This document shows positions 35,594 to 47,180 of a DNA stretch of 64,000 bases, piece by piece; the first letter of the stretch is position 1, and every line of letters begins with the position of its first letter. This DNA is from Cyprinodon diabolis (taxonomy: Eukaryota; Chordata; Actinopteri; Cyprinodontiformes; Cyprinodontidae), in the NCBI GenBank assembly GCA_030533445.1, contig CM060065.1, positions 5,280,974 to 5,344,973 on the forward strand, read 5' to 3'. Made by a program: the position numbers and the translations under genes. Under the pieces are notes generated by a model. That model was not told where the DNA came from and made no database searches. It worked only from the letters and a program-made list of their open reading frames with translations.

Positions 35594-35878
35594 CACTGCA
35601 AAAACCATCTAGAAAGAAGTAAAAATTTCATAAGTTAAGTGTATTTACCTATATTTGAGTAGGTAAATGAGATAGTTTGCCAATGGAATGCGTATTTTTA
35701 CTCTTAAAATAAGATAATTAAATAATATGCACATGAAATAAGACATTTTTCTCTTATTTCAAATGTAAATTGTCTTGTTCCATTGGAAAAGTGTCTTACT
35801 TACCTCCTCAATTCAATGAAAAAAATGCATTTATTTAAAGATAGAAATGACTTGTTTAGATTTCTTGTTTTTGCAGTG
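35594..35878 (+). mobile_element. Palindromic MITE, full-length copy
   Basis: CACTGCAAAAACC to TTTTTGCAGTG with intact inner blocks, about 285 bp. The 36-residue frames within are incidental. Confidence 0.85.
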
Positions 35879-36232
35879 ATGCGCTGCTGTGGACTGCAGG
35901 ACGGCAGGTGTGTGTTTCCTGACACAGGAGGCTGCTCAGTCGGCTGCCGTAGGCTGCAGCTGTAAGGTGTGTGAAATGAGAGGAAGAGCCAGCAGTGGGC
36001 CCTCAGCGACCGAGCAGGACTGAAGAGCCAGAGCGTATTTTAGGATGTCGGCCTTAGTGTGCGGGAGACATGCATGTCAGACGACTATCAGAGTCACTGA
36101 CACATTTGTTGATGTGGGTGACGCTGAGCCTGCGGGCTCTGTGGCTCTGACCCCCCCCTCCATTTGCTGTGAGTCTGGGTGTCAAACTAACTGGAAGGTC
36201 TTAAGCAAAGAGCAGCAACAGCAGGCTCAGCA

Positions 36233-36472
36233 CACTGCAAAAACGGGAAAGATTCCAAAGAAACAATGGAAACAATGGAATGAGCATTTTCACTCTTAAA
36301 ATAAGATAATTAGATAATATGCACTTTAAATAAGACAATTAAATTGTATTTTTCTTATTTTACATGTAAATCATCTTGTTCCATTGGCAAAGTGTCTCAC
36401 TTCCCTCCTCAATTTAAGAACCAATGCACTTATTTTAAGAAAAAAAGACTTAGATTTAGATTTTTCCAGCGC
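36233..36472 (+). mobile_element. Palindromic MITE copy, left arm shortened
   Basis: CACTGCAAAAACGGG at the left, then the GCATTTTCACTCTTAAAATAAG core and a right arm ending TTTTTCCAGCG. Confidence 0.75.
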
Positions 36473-37558
36473 AGGGCTCCCACAGGCGGATGGAAACATT
36501 TAGCGGATGAATTAATCAGCATTTTCCTGGTTTTATTCTTCATCACTTTATGTTTTCTGCATGTTTGTTTAGGTCTCTAAAAAAAATTTGTTTTTTTTTA
36601 ACTGTGCTGAATTTTTAAATGCATTCTGAAAATCTGATGTTTTTTTTCTTATTTTTATTATATAACTGAGTTTCTCTTTTCCTTTTTATTCATTGAAATC
36701 CCAGATTATGCTTTAATTTCTCCTATTGTCTCTCCTTGCTCTGCTTCCTACATGGATTTTTCATTTGCTCTTATTTCCTAAAGTCTCTAGTTGTTGTTCT
36801 AGAGACTCTTGTTCTGTTTCTGATTGTTTTATTTTATTCTTCACTCTCCTCTGTTTTCATGTCCTTCTCTCTTCTGTCCCTCCTCCATATAACGAGATTT
36901 TTAATGATCATTTTTCTGCTCTTTTCTTTTTTGGTTTCCTGAAACCGCCAACAGATGGCGCTGCTCCCCATGAATGGAACTTCTGGGCTCTTGTTCTCAA
37001 CTGTTGAAAGAGAAATCTGTTTCTTTCATTCTCCTCTTTTATCATTTCGCTCATTGCAGCTCGAGCTTTAAACAAGGACAGAACGAATGATCTAAAGTTA
37101 CTGATGCTTTCTTCTAAAATATCCTCCCTGTCTTTATGAAAGAAGTGAAGATCCAAAGAACAGGAGCATCTTTGTGTGGAGATGAGAGGCTTCCTGATCC
37201 TCCTCAGACAAAAAGAGACACAGATTTTATGTATCATTTTAAAGAAACAAACGTCTGTCCATTTGTTTCACTTTAAGGAAGTTAAAATCATGGAATTAAA
37301 GTTTTAAATTAATAAATTAACAAATTTAAACTTTAATGTCATCAAACCATTTTTTGTGATTCAAGATCCAACAAGGCTGCAAAAAAACAAAAACCAAACA
37401 AACAAATAAATCCATATATCCCTGCAGAAATGTAATTTAATTCACTGCAAAAACACACCTAAAATAAAACAAATAAGCAACTTGGAACGAATTCAAATAT
37501 TTATATATCATATTGTAGAAAGGAAAAACATTTTTTAAATTGGGAAATGAAGATTGAA
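36473..37558. other. No recognised feature
   Basis: Pyrimidine-rich, AT-rich sequence; frames at 36726-37007 reflect T-rich composition. No gene seen. Confidence 0.35.
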
Positions 37559-37850
37559 CACTGGAAAAAAAAATCGAAATCTAGATAAGTTGTTTTTTTC
37601 TTAAAATAAGTGCATTTGTTCGTGAATTGAGGAGGTAAATGAGACACTTTGCAAATGGAAAGATAATTTACATTTAAGATAAGAAAACACAGTTGCATTG
37701 TCTGATTTAAAGTGCATGTTATCTAATTATCTTATATTAAGAGTAAAAATACTAATTCCATAGGCAGATCATCTTATTTACCTTCTCATATTAAGGGTAA
37801 ATACACTTAATTTAAGAATTTTTAATTATTTCTTGATCGTTTTTCCAGTG
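37559..37850 (+). mobile_element. Palindromic MITE, full-length copy
   Basis: CACTGGAAAAAAAAATC to TTTTTCCAGTG, about 290 bp, with both family arms and the AAAATACTAATTCCATAGGC core variant. Confidence 0.85.
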
Positions 37851-38486
37851 AATAAGTTTCACACAAATCTCCAGAAAGACAAAAGTAATCGTTTTATTTC
37901 TCAATGAACTGTAAAATACCCCCAAAATGTCCGGGCCAGAGAGGCGATGCACAAGGGAGCAAAAAACCTTTCCTGTCTGAGCCACTCTAACAAAAAAAGC
38001 TTTTCTGTGCCGTACATGGAGCCCAAGCACCTGGATAAGAGCTTCCTGCATATTCATAAGAACAGATAAGAGCAAACCTCCAGCTTCTCTTTAATTGAGA
38101 ATGATGGAGTGGGATGGAGCGATGGAAGGGCGCCATCATGCAAGGAGCAGAGGGAGGATGAGGATGTGCAGCGATAACCCTGCTGCTGCCGTGCTGCATT
38201 AATGGAGGGCATTAGGGAGCTGCAGGTAGGTGGACTGAGAGGAGGTGTGAGTATAGTGGGAGGCTACCACAGAAATGCCAGCGGTGCCAATAAACAGCTG
38301 ACTGACTAAGGAATCAAACGACGCCACCCTCAGAAAGTTTCAAGAGCTCTGAAGCAGCTGCAGATAAAAGGTCACCTAGGAATGACAGAAAGAAATCTGC
38401 CTTTGTTTCGCCATTCAGTGGACTGAGCAATAAATAACCTGCAGAGCTTCAGACTGATTGAAATATTTAGCACCAGACATGGGTAG
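37851..38486. other. No recognised feature
   Basis: Apparently single-copy. 37990-38240 has balanced composition and a TTTAATTGAGAATGATGG block; no coding signal. Confidence 0.35.
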
Positions 38487-39551
38487 CATGGGGCGGATTT
38501 AGGAAATCTGGGGCAATAGGCAAAGACAGACAGGGGGCCCTCTGAATTGAGACACAGATAGAGATACAGATAGAGACATTTTAATAGATGTATTTAATCG
38601 AGATATTTTAAAGGAATGAAGATTTTTTCAAAGCTCTAAGCTCACTTAGCTGATTGCTCCTTCCTGTGTTTCCAAAAAGGCCAAAGTAAATAACCCAGTC
38701 CTTCTTTTCAATGTAGACAAGCCAGGATCTGCTTCTTTGTTCTCCATTTTTAATTTGGATGAAATAATAACTGCATGAATCATGACAGCAGACAAGATAG
38801 AGGAGAGCAGGAGGCGGGGTTACCAATCTACTCGCTCAGGAGAGCAGAGTTCGCTGCTGTTGTCTCCAAAGTCTCTGGTAGCAGAAAGAATTCACTAGAT
38901 TTGGCTCTAGCTGCTTTTTGAAATCAAAGTGCTAGAGGGGTCTGAAAAGTCACTAAATATAGCGACTAAAGCGCTAAGTTGGCAACACTCCTCGTCGCAT
39001 CGTTTGTTTTTAAATGGATTGCTGCTGTCTGTTTGGACCTTTCTGAAAATGTGCAGCAAATGGACTGATCCAATATGGTGGACACTGAAGGGGGGGGGCT
39101 GAGACACACTTAATATTATAAGCGTTCTGATGGCATTTTAGCAAGAATGATTTTTATCAAAAACATAATGTGTTAAAATAGGGAATATTTGTATTAACCA
39201 TACATGTAAACAGAATTTTATGAGGCCCCGAGGAATTTGTTCTGGAAAAAAAATCAAAATCGAAATAAGTAATTTTTTTCTTAAAATAAGTGAATTTTTC
39301 TTGGATTGAGGAGGTAAAAGAGACATTGTGTCAATGGAACAAGACAATTTACATTTAAAATAAGAAAACACGATTGCATTGTCTTATTTCAAGTGCATAT
39401 TATCTAATTATCTTATTTTCAAATCTCATTTACCTATTCAAATTAAGGGTAAATACACTTAATTTAAGAAATTTTTACTAATTTCTAGATGGTTTTTCCA
39501 GTGTGGGGCCCTAGGCAGCTGCCTAGTATTGTCTAATCATAACCCCCACCG
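38487..39551 (-). mobile_element. hAT-like GGGCCCTAGGC family, long copy carrying a MITE
   Basis: Near-complete inverted copy of 9678-10958: CATGGGGCGGATTTAGG at one end, GGGGCCCTAGGCAGCTGCC near the other. It lacks the 384-bp insert (empty site near 38815) but has gained a palindromic MITE at 39239-39504. Confidence 0.8.
39239..39504 (+). mobile_element. Palindromic MITE nested in hAT-like element
   Basis: Inserted between GAGGAATTTG and GGGGCCCTAGGC of the host, which are contiguous in the 9.7-kb copy. Ends TTCTGGAAAAAAAATC and TTTTTCCAGTGT. Confidence 0.85.
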
Positions 39552-39765
39552 GTAAAAACTACTTCCAACATTTTTTAAATTACAATTCACACTTTAAATC
39601 AGAAAAAAAATTGCAATGTCTAATTTCAAGTACATGTTATCTAATTATCTTAGAGTAAAAATACTCGCTCCATTGGCAAACTGTCTCATTTTACTATTCA
39701 AATTAAGGATAAATACACTCAATTGAAGACATTTTTTACAAATTTCTAGATGTTTTTTCTGGTGT
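39552..39765 (+). mobile_element. Degenerate palindromic MITE copy
   Basis: Retains TCTAATTTCAAGTAC, CCATTGGCAAACTGTCTCATT and an end TTTCTAGATGTTTTTTCTGGTG; the left arm is eroded. Confidence 0.65.
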
Positions 39766-41697
39766 AGTTTTAGGTTTAGGGCATCAAAAGGGTTGAAAAT
39801 GACTGAAAATCAATGGAAGTCAACACATGGTGCTCACTACAGTACATACAGCAGAACGAGTGTTTGTGATCATGAATATGCTGGTGGGATCGTTTCCCGT
39901 TTCCTGTGCTGTGAGCGTACAGCGAACGCAGCATCTGGCTCTGTGAGCGCGGCTGATTGTGCGAGTCGCTGGTGTTTGGCCTCTGGAGGTTTCATTAAGG
40001 CCCAGTGTCCAGAGGTAAAGAGTCATTCATCTCCCCTGCTGGGAAGTGGCAGCCCCCCCACCCCCACCCCTCTCTAACTCTTCCTCTATTCTCACTCCCA
40101 TCTCTGTTTCATCTCTTCTTTTCATTTTCCTTCTATTTCCAGTCATTTTTCCCCACGTCTCTCTTTCTGTCCTTTCATTTCCTCTTCTTCATACTTTCTT
40201 CTTTCACTTTCCTCCAAAAAAAAAGAAGGGAAATTTAGTCTAGGGAGTCCAGCCGAGCAAAATCAGAGCCCAGAAAGGGGCATCGGACGGAACGACGGGA
40301 GCATTTGAAGTCTTTTAGACGGACCGGCCTGTCTAATGAATCCTTCACCACTTCTCTATGAGATCAGCTCATCTTCTTCTGCTCCTCCAATTTTCCCTCT
40401 TTTTTTGCCTCCATGCACATTAATTAGAGCTGTCAAAACTTAAGTCTCAGCTTTTTTTTTCTCTTTCTTCCCCTTCTTATTTTGTTCCTTCAAGTGCTTG
40501 AATGGGATACGGTTAATTAAAAAGATATCAGATCATAGAGGCCCCCTGAGCGCTGGAACCGTCTGGGCCCTCGCTTTCAGACGAGTCGAGCCGTCATGTT
40601 CTTTCTCTTTTCCTTTTTCACCGTATGCGCTTGCAAAGGGATTCTGGCTCCCTTTTGTCCACAACTTAGAGGGATGGATGGAGGTTCACAGGGGAGGAGA
40701 CTGGAGGATGTGTGAGTGTAAAGAAGCCTTTTTCCCTTCTGTTTAATTGCATCTCAGCTTTCTGAAAGTTTTGACCGTCTCTGATGGGAACATCAGAGGA
40801 TTCTCTGTTTTAAGTGACATTTCTGTGCTGAATGAGCCTTGCTGAGGTGCCATCTGCCCTGCATGCGCTCATCTGCGTGCATACATGAAAAACAGACAAC
40901 TTTGGAACGTCTGACTTTTCTCAGGAGCAATAAACAACGATTCGTTATTTTAGACGGAAAGAACTGAAGAACTAACAGGATATTTTCAGATGGAACATGG
41001 TGTGACGTCACTTTTGCCTTTTCTCAATAGGTTAACTTGTGTGTTCTCATGTGCTAGTATACTGGTGAAACGTCATCATCCTCAGCCCTAGTACTGTTCT
41101 AATTCACAAGAACAAGAAGACCAAAAACAGACAAAGTCCCCAGATGTTGTTCTCGCCCCTCCCTCTTTACCCAGCATGCATCAGAGCAGACTTCCGTTCT
41201 CTAGATTGACAGCTGTCCCAGCATGCACTGCGGCAGCAGCAGCAGCTTTCAATGGAGCGCTCACAGAGCTCAGAGTATTAAGTTAAAACTTCTTTTTTCT
41301 GTTGCCGTTGTTCTATAAAAGTATGTTTTTAGATCATTTTGGGCGAGAATATTATACTTTTAAACGTCATTATATGGTCCATTTACTGATTTATTGCGTA
41401 ATTTAAAAAAAGCAGCAGCTCCAGATTAGCTGAGCCTGTGGTGATGTCATCAGTACACATTTGCTCCAACTGACCCATATATATGCTCCCGTTCTCTCAG
41501 AGTCCAGACTTTCCTGTGTTCTTCTCAAGAACGTACTTGGCGAGAACAGGAGTCCGTACTCACGTTCTTATGAAGGTAGAATCGGCCTGTGTTTCTCTCC
41601 AGTCTCTTGTCCAGCTATCACTCAGGGCTTGGCCCCTCCCTGTCCGTATAATGCTAGCACTAGCGTAGCATAGGTATAACAAAGATCAGAGGCACAC
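39766..41697. other. No gene recognised; pyrimidine tract and candidate conserved blocks
   Basis: 40064-40218 is an almost pure pyrimidine run on the plus strand. 40240-40480 and 40500-40700 have balanced composition and TTAATTA-type words. 41100-41580 may hold a transposon remnant (GTTCTTCTCAAGAACGTACT), without clear ends. No coding signal. Confidence 0.35.
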
Positions 41698-42283
41698 TTA
41701 AAGGCAGATTATACTTCTGCATCTGCACACATCAAATGTCGCTTGGGTCTGGTGGCGAACCAGTTTTGTTGGTATGCTTCCATACCGTTGGTCTGGAATT
41801 TCTAGGGACACACTGCAGTTTCCCACCAAAGCACTAGGGGGAGCCTATTCGAGAACTGTCTATCTATCAAAATGGCGCGTCTGCAAGACATCAAGGTCAC
41901 GGAGATTGATCTAGAGTTTCTAAACGTCAAAGATGAACATGTTCTGTTAATGGTGGTGGCAAAAAGACAAAAGAAGACGCGTAGGTTGTCCATTGTAGTT
42001 GTTTCTCGCTTTTTAATAATAATAACCCGGCACCGAATCGAATCGAGAGGGATGACCACACAGATGGCCGGAAAGCCATACCAAGGACCAATCACAGCTG
42101 CTATTTGTCTGCGCACTTACAGTTGAGGTCTGCGTGGGTTTGCGACTGTCTGACGCATAGTCAGGATTTGTTTAAGGTGCGCAACGACGGTTGCAGAACC
42201 TCTGTGTGGGCGGCGTGGTTGCGCACAGAGACAGATTTGCCGGTTGCAGAGGCTATGCATCAGAAGCATGAATTGGCCTTTAT
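41698..42283 (+). mobile_element. PIF/Harbinger-like element with transposase N-terminal frame
   Basis: The terminal parts mirror each other: TTAAAGGCAGATTATACTTCTGC at the left, and CAGAAGCATGAATTGGCCTTTA at the right, whose reverse complement begins TAAAGGCCAATTCATGCTTCTG. This resembles fish Harbinger termini. The frame at 41872-42126 has a KDEHVLLMVVAKRQKKTRR stretch similar to Harbinger transposase N-termini. No catalytic DDE part is present. Confidence 0.55.
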
Positions 42284-42413
42284 TTAAATGAGACAAAAAG
42301 TCATTTCAATTGGGAGGCTTAAGATGAAACTTTGGATATCAACCAAGCTGCAGCCTGAGCATTTGAGTTCAGACTGAGCTTTCCTGTATCACTTTATATT
42401 AGTTCTACCATAT

Positions 42414-42638
42414 GCCAGGGGCAGATTCAGGAAATTTGGGGCCCTAGGCAAAGACAAGCATGGGGTCCTCTAAATTGAGAAGACAACAAATAAAACAGAC
42501 CCATTATACAGATAGAGAAATGTTAATAGAATAGGCATCCATTATTTGTTCTAGGTTTTGTCCCTCTCTTCTTGTCTTCTTGTTTTCCTCTCTATGTTTT
42601 GTACTCAGCTGACTTTTCATGCTGTTTAAAAAGGACTA
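42414..42638 (-). mobile_element. hAT-like GGGCCCTAGGC family, terminal fragment
   Basis: CAGGGGCAGATTCAGGAAAT, GGGGCCCTAGGCAAAGACA and the conserved ACAGACCCATTATACAGATA block, then a switch to an L2 fragment near 42640. Confidence 0.78.
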
Positions 42639-42640
42639 AG

Positions 42641-42828
42641 CTCATAACTATAGAGATAGCTCAGGATAACCTGAGCCACTCTAATTATAAGCTTCATCCA
42701 ATAGGAAAGTTTTAAGCCTAGCCTTAAAAGTAGACAGGGTGTCTGCCTCACGGACTAAAACTGGTAGTTGGTTCCACAGGAGAGGAGCCTGATAACTAAA
42801 AGATCTGCCTCCCATTCTACTTTTAGTT
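42641..42828 (-). mobile_element. L2 ORF2 C-terminal and 3' UTR fragment
   Basis: Reverse complement of about 1630-1800 of the first L2, encoding the [22 protein letters not shown] end and then the stop region. Confidence 0.85.
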
Positions 42829-43817
42829 AACTTTACTTTACTAGTAAAATACTAGTAAAGTTATCGCAATAAATTTAAAAGATAAATACTTACTTCTAGT
42901 TGTTTAAATACCAGGTTATTACCCCTTTGACACAAACAGTCGGTTTATCTGCAGAACTGAAAAAAAGGAAAGTACTGATATAATGATATAAAACGAATCA
43001 AAATGAAATGATCTATTTCAACTCTTCTTCTTTCTGGTTTAAAACAGTGCCTCCATGTTTCCCATCAGAAGAGAATGTAACCGACTAATCTGATTTTAAC
43101 TCTGTCTGTTATAAATCATGATTTCTTGTTTTTAATCACCAAAGCAGCCGAAGGGCAATATTTAATTCTTTTGTGTTGCTGAAAAAAAAATTAAGACCAC
43201 TAATTGTTTTGCTAAGATCCAATAACGGGCAATAAACCCCAGCCAATCATAGCACCACCGCAGAATTCAGTTTTTAAGCTGGTTTGGAAATCCTCCTCTT
43301 TTCATTATTTAAATAAAAACTTTTTTTTTGGTCCATGTCATATTGCCACTGATATTATTAAATGGTTTCCCGCAGATGATAAATATTTAAGCTGGCTTAT
43401 GAAAGAGCCTAATGTTGTCAAATGAATAGAGAATGATTCGTTCTTCATGCTTCATTATGATTTATCACTTCTAGCCAATGACAGTCAGGCTTATAGAATA
43501 TTCACAGCCTCCTGAGGTGGCGTTTAGCAGGAACACGTCACAGCTGATGTGCACCTGCTCTCTCAGACTTTATCCATGCACGTAAAGACAAGTCTGAAAG
43601 TGCAAGTGCTTGTGTGTTGAAAGGCTAGGCATGTCTGCAGCTGAGTGTCCGCAGTGTGACATGACACCGAACTGGGGCTGACGTTCTGTCAGCAACACAG
43701 TCATAAATGCTCTCAGTCTTTCTTCTGACCCATTTCTCCAGCTTCTCTTTAACTAAAGATTTTACCTATTTTAACTGAACAAACTTATGAAACATTTTTT
43801 TCTAAATGTAAAAAATC
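42829..43817. other. No recognised gene; possible conserved block
   Basis: 43310-43530 contains TTAAATGGTTTCCCGCAGAT and ATGATAAATATTTAAGC words with balanced composition. No coding signal. Confidence 0.35.
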
Positions 43818-44117
43818 CCACTTTTACAAAACAAAATCGATGTCTAGATAGTAATTTTTCTTAAAATAAGTGCATTTGATCTTGGATTGAGGAGATAAAA
43901 GAGACATTTTGCCAATGGAACAAGACGATTAACATTTTAAATAAGAAAACACAATTGCATTTTCTTATTTCAAATGCACATTATCTAATGATCTTATTTT
44001 AAGAGTAAAAATTACTCTTTCCATTGGCAAACTATCTCATTTACCTATTCAAATTAAGGGTAAATACATTTATTTAAGACATTTTTTACTTATTTCTAGA
44101 TTGTTTTTCCATTGTAA
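43818..44117 (+). mobile_element. Palindromic MITE copy
   Basis: Left arm TTTTTCTTAAAATAAGTGCA, AATGGAACAAGACGATTAAC, right arm TTTCTAGATTGTTTTTCCATTG. The left terminus is degraded. Confidence 0.75.
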
Positions 44118-44237
44118 TAAAACCTTTTACCTTTTGTGGACTAGATTTTCATTATTTTCACACTATTGGTATAATTTTCTAATCTTTTGCTCCTTGCCTC
44201 TAGTTAGTATGGATGTCTGACACAGAAAGCAAATATT

Positions 44238-44425
44238 GCAGGGTGGAGCAGTGTGTAGCAGGTTTGCCTTGCAGAAACACGCTGATGGGTTCGATCTCCG
44301 CCTTGGGGTCTTTCAGCATGGAGTTTGCATGTTCTCCCCATGCATGCGTGGGTTCTCTCCGGGTACTCCGGCTTCTTCCCACAGTCCAAAAACATGACTG
44401 TTAGGTTCATTCACCTGCTCTCTAA
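44238..44425 (+). mobile_element. tRNA-derived SINE of the ATGG-tail type, 3'-truncated
   Basis: The head has GTGTAGCAGGTTTGCC (A-box-like) and GGTTCGATCTCC (B-box-like), followed by the body GCATGGAGTTTGCATGTTCT and CCGGGTACTCCGGCTTC. Related copies at 48231-48934 and 59015-59310 carry the 3' half. Confidence 0.7.
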
Positions 44426-44529
44426 TTTTTATTTATCTTATTCACCTGCTCCCTCTGCTATATATTCAATATCAGCCCAGCTATCGTTATTCTCCAGATT
44501 ATTTTTCTTAGGTTATTCATGTCAGTTAT

Positions 44530-44625
44530 TTCAGTTCAATTCAATTCAGTTTACTTATATAGCGCCAATTCACAACACAAGTCATCTGAAGGCACTTTAC
44601 AGTTCAACCAGATCATACGGTCAGT
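44530..44625 (-). mobile_element. L2 3' tail fragment
   Basis: Reversed pentamer tail (TCAATTCAATTCAG), then TATAGCGCCAATTCACAACA and GGCACTTTACAGTTCAACC. Confidence 0.85.
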
Positions 44626-45966
44626 GTTAGTTAAGTCCCTGGTTCATGTTCCCGTTCCCAGAGGCCAGTGGATTGAGAGTGATTATGTCATGATGGGTTT
44701 GGTTCCTAGCCCATATGCAGAAACACTCGGAAACAGGAGAAAAAGTTCAAAGGTTTATTGAATTAACAGGTCAGGGGGGTAATCAGATTCAGAATGGTTA
44801 TGGACAGAATGGTTAGCAGATATCCTGGTATGTTTGCTGGTTGGATGAGTGCAGGTTTTTACCTGTACAGAGGTTTGAGCAGAGCGGCAGAGGAGGGGAA
44901 CCAGGAGGGTCCAGAGGCTGTGGGCAGGCAGAGAGCTAGGCAGACAGGTATCTTACAGATTGACCTTCCAGGGTTCTCCAGAGGTCAGACAGACTGGTTT
45001 CAGACTGAGATACTCTTCCTGAGTTTCTGGGTTCAGACAGGTTCTTCCTAGGAAGCAGAGAGGACAAAAAACAGGTTAGATTCTGGTTCAGGTTTCAGGG
45101 GAGTCAGAGAATCAGACAGGCAGGTCGGCTAAGGTTTGCTAACCATAACTGGCATAACACTCTGGCGTCGGAGTGTTGCTCTGCCTCTCCTTAAATGCTG
45201 GTCTCCTGATGAGCAAACAAGCCGCAGGTGTGGTAGTCAGCTTCAGCTCCAGGAGACCTAGAACGCCCTCTGCTGGAGAAAGGTGGACAGACCTCCAGAT
45301 CCCAACAGATTACTGGGGGAGGTCAGCTTTAGTCCCATGATCCTGGCTCCTAGGAGGAGAACAGTTTAAAGTTCGGCATTTATCCTGGTACCAAGTCTTG
45401 TCTATGTTCCTCTCAACCACTGAGCCTGCCTGTCTCCATCTGAGCGTATCTGTCTGAGCTCGCTGCTGGTCTCATGGAACTCTGAAATGGCCTTAAGGTT
45501 CTGTGGATTCCTGGAACCCTAGATCTGTCTGTTCCTGCTTGGATGTGAACCCCCCTGTTGGGGCTACGGACCCGTGAATTTCAGAACTGTTCCTGTCTGT
45601 TCCATTTTTTCCTGACCTGGATTGAATTCCTGCCTGCTCGCTGGGGTTGCTGCGTCGGGGGCACTCTGGGCGGCTCTGTGCCGCAGCTCGTTGGGCAGAA
45701 CATCGGCTGGATTCTGCCTTCCTCTAAGAGGATGGACTGAACTGTTAAACCAGGTAAGTAACTCAGTCATATAATCATCTCCTGTCAGATGATCGTGGTC
45801 AGAGATTGAGCAGTGCCCCCTCTTGCAACCGCTGCAGTCCACTTATCCTCAGCAGGTCACTTCCCATTCTGCTCTGTTTCATAATTTTCTGTCATTAAAC
45901 GTTTTGAAACTTCCCACTGTCTGTCCTCGCCTGAATACTGGGTCCATCTATCCGGTCTTATGACAC
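44626..45966 (+). mobile_element. LTR of Gypsy-like family B, interrupted by a solo LTR
   Basis: Read around the inserted solo LTR, this is a ~715-bp LTR-like unit from about TGTTAGTTAAGTCCC to GGTCTTATGACA, with ATTAAA near 45895 and a GAATACTGGGTCCATCT block near its end. That block and the upstream GGATGGACTGAACTGTTAAACC region recur inverted at 51053-51262. The left boundary is approximate and no target duplication was found. Confidence 0.45.
44686..45307 (-). mobile_element. Solo LTR of Gypsy-like family A with 5-bp target duplication
   Basis: 622 bp, from TGTCATGATGGG to GATCCCAACA, flanked on both sides by GATTA (44681-44685 and 45308-45312). On the minus strand it reads TG...CA with AATAAA near the end. 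The exact 5-bp duplication and absence of internal sequence mark a solo LTR left by LTR-LTR recombination. Confidence 0.88.
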
Positions 45967-47180
45967 CAAGTACAGGTAGACCGGCTTCCTGGAGGAAGCA
46001 GGTGCTGAAATCGAACAAACACTAGATGTTTCTCTGTTCCAGCACACCTGATTCCTGAAACCTGTTAATTATCTATTCCTTTATGGAGACGGAGACACCT
46101 AAGGTATGCAGGTCAGGTTCCCTGAGTACCAGCCTGGGGAGCCTCTGAACTAACCCGTGCTGCACAGAAGACTTTAGGAGCTGATCTCCTGGATTGGACT
46201 CTGCGTATGCTGAATGCCTGCAGAGGAGACAGCAGCCATCTGGGATATTTCTACTGTTTCCATCTGGGAAAAGGCACCACACCAATACAACTCAGTCTGA
46301 CCTCCAGTCTGACACTTCTGCTTAGCAGACTAATCTAACAATCATGGAAGAAGGAGTTTGACTGAATGCATGTAAGCTGAGAACATGTAACATAACATCT
46401 TCTGAATCACTTCACGAGACTTTGCCTTCAGTCTCCATTCCTTCATCTTCTTTTAACATTTTAAAACCAGTTTCACATGAGGTCTTTCCTCGGTGGGACT
46501 GTTGTTGAAGGTTGTTGGTGAGGTCCATCTGGAAATGCTCAGAAAGTCCTGTCTCAGAGCTGCTGCCATCACCTTTTACAGTATTTCATTATTTAATGGA
46601 CACAACCAGCTCTAGAGCTTTGCATCCCCCTTCGGAGCTTCTTTGGAAACATGAGCTAGGATTATATTTACAACCTCAGAGTCGGACCGGGTCCCAGCTC
46701 AGGGAGGTGGATGAATGCGAGACTATTTCGGCATATCAGCTCTTAGATTTAATGGAAAGTAGAGTGACATGTGGTTGCTCTTATAAAAAAGGTCAACAAA
46801 CACATAATCAGTCAGAAGTACCTGTATTTTAAAACTACAGCTCTTTTTTTTTATCTTACTAGCATCAACATTTCATTTGTACTTTTTAGAAATAGACAAA
46901 GCAGATAAAAACATAACTATAACTTAAGAACCAGTAAATTTCTTCAAAATAGTTTAACATTATGACTTTGGTGAAAGAATCCAAACTAAAATCAAACCTT
47001 TGATGTTATCAGCCTCTGCGGTTTTTGACACAATGTATTTCTAGCCAATAGATAGAAAATTGACAGTTTGCTCAACACTGTTAAAAACATGCAGGTTAGG
47101 CACGTGTATCTGTTACCGATAGATATAAAACTTTATATTGTGGTTGAAAGAATAAAAATGCTCCAAAGACCCAAAAGGAT
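45967..47180. other. No recognised feature
   Basis: Start may be the leader of LTR family B; otherwise no gene or repeat identified. Frame at 46512-46832 lacks support. Confidence 0.35.

Noticed and set aside
40005..40243. Ser/Phe/Leu-rich frames
   Set aside because: Composition artefact of the pyrimidine-rich strand.
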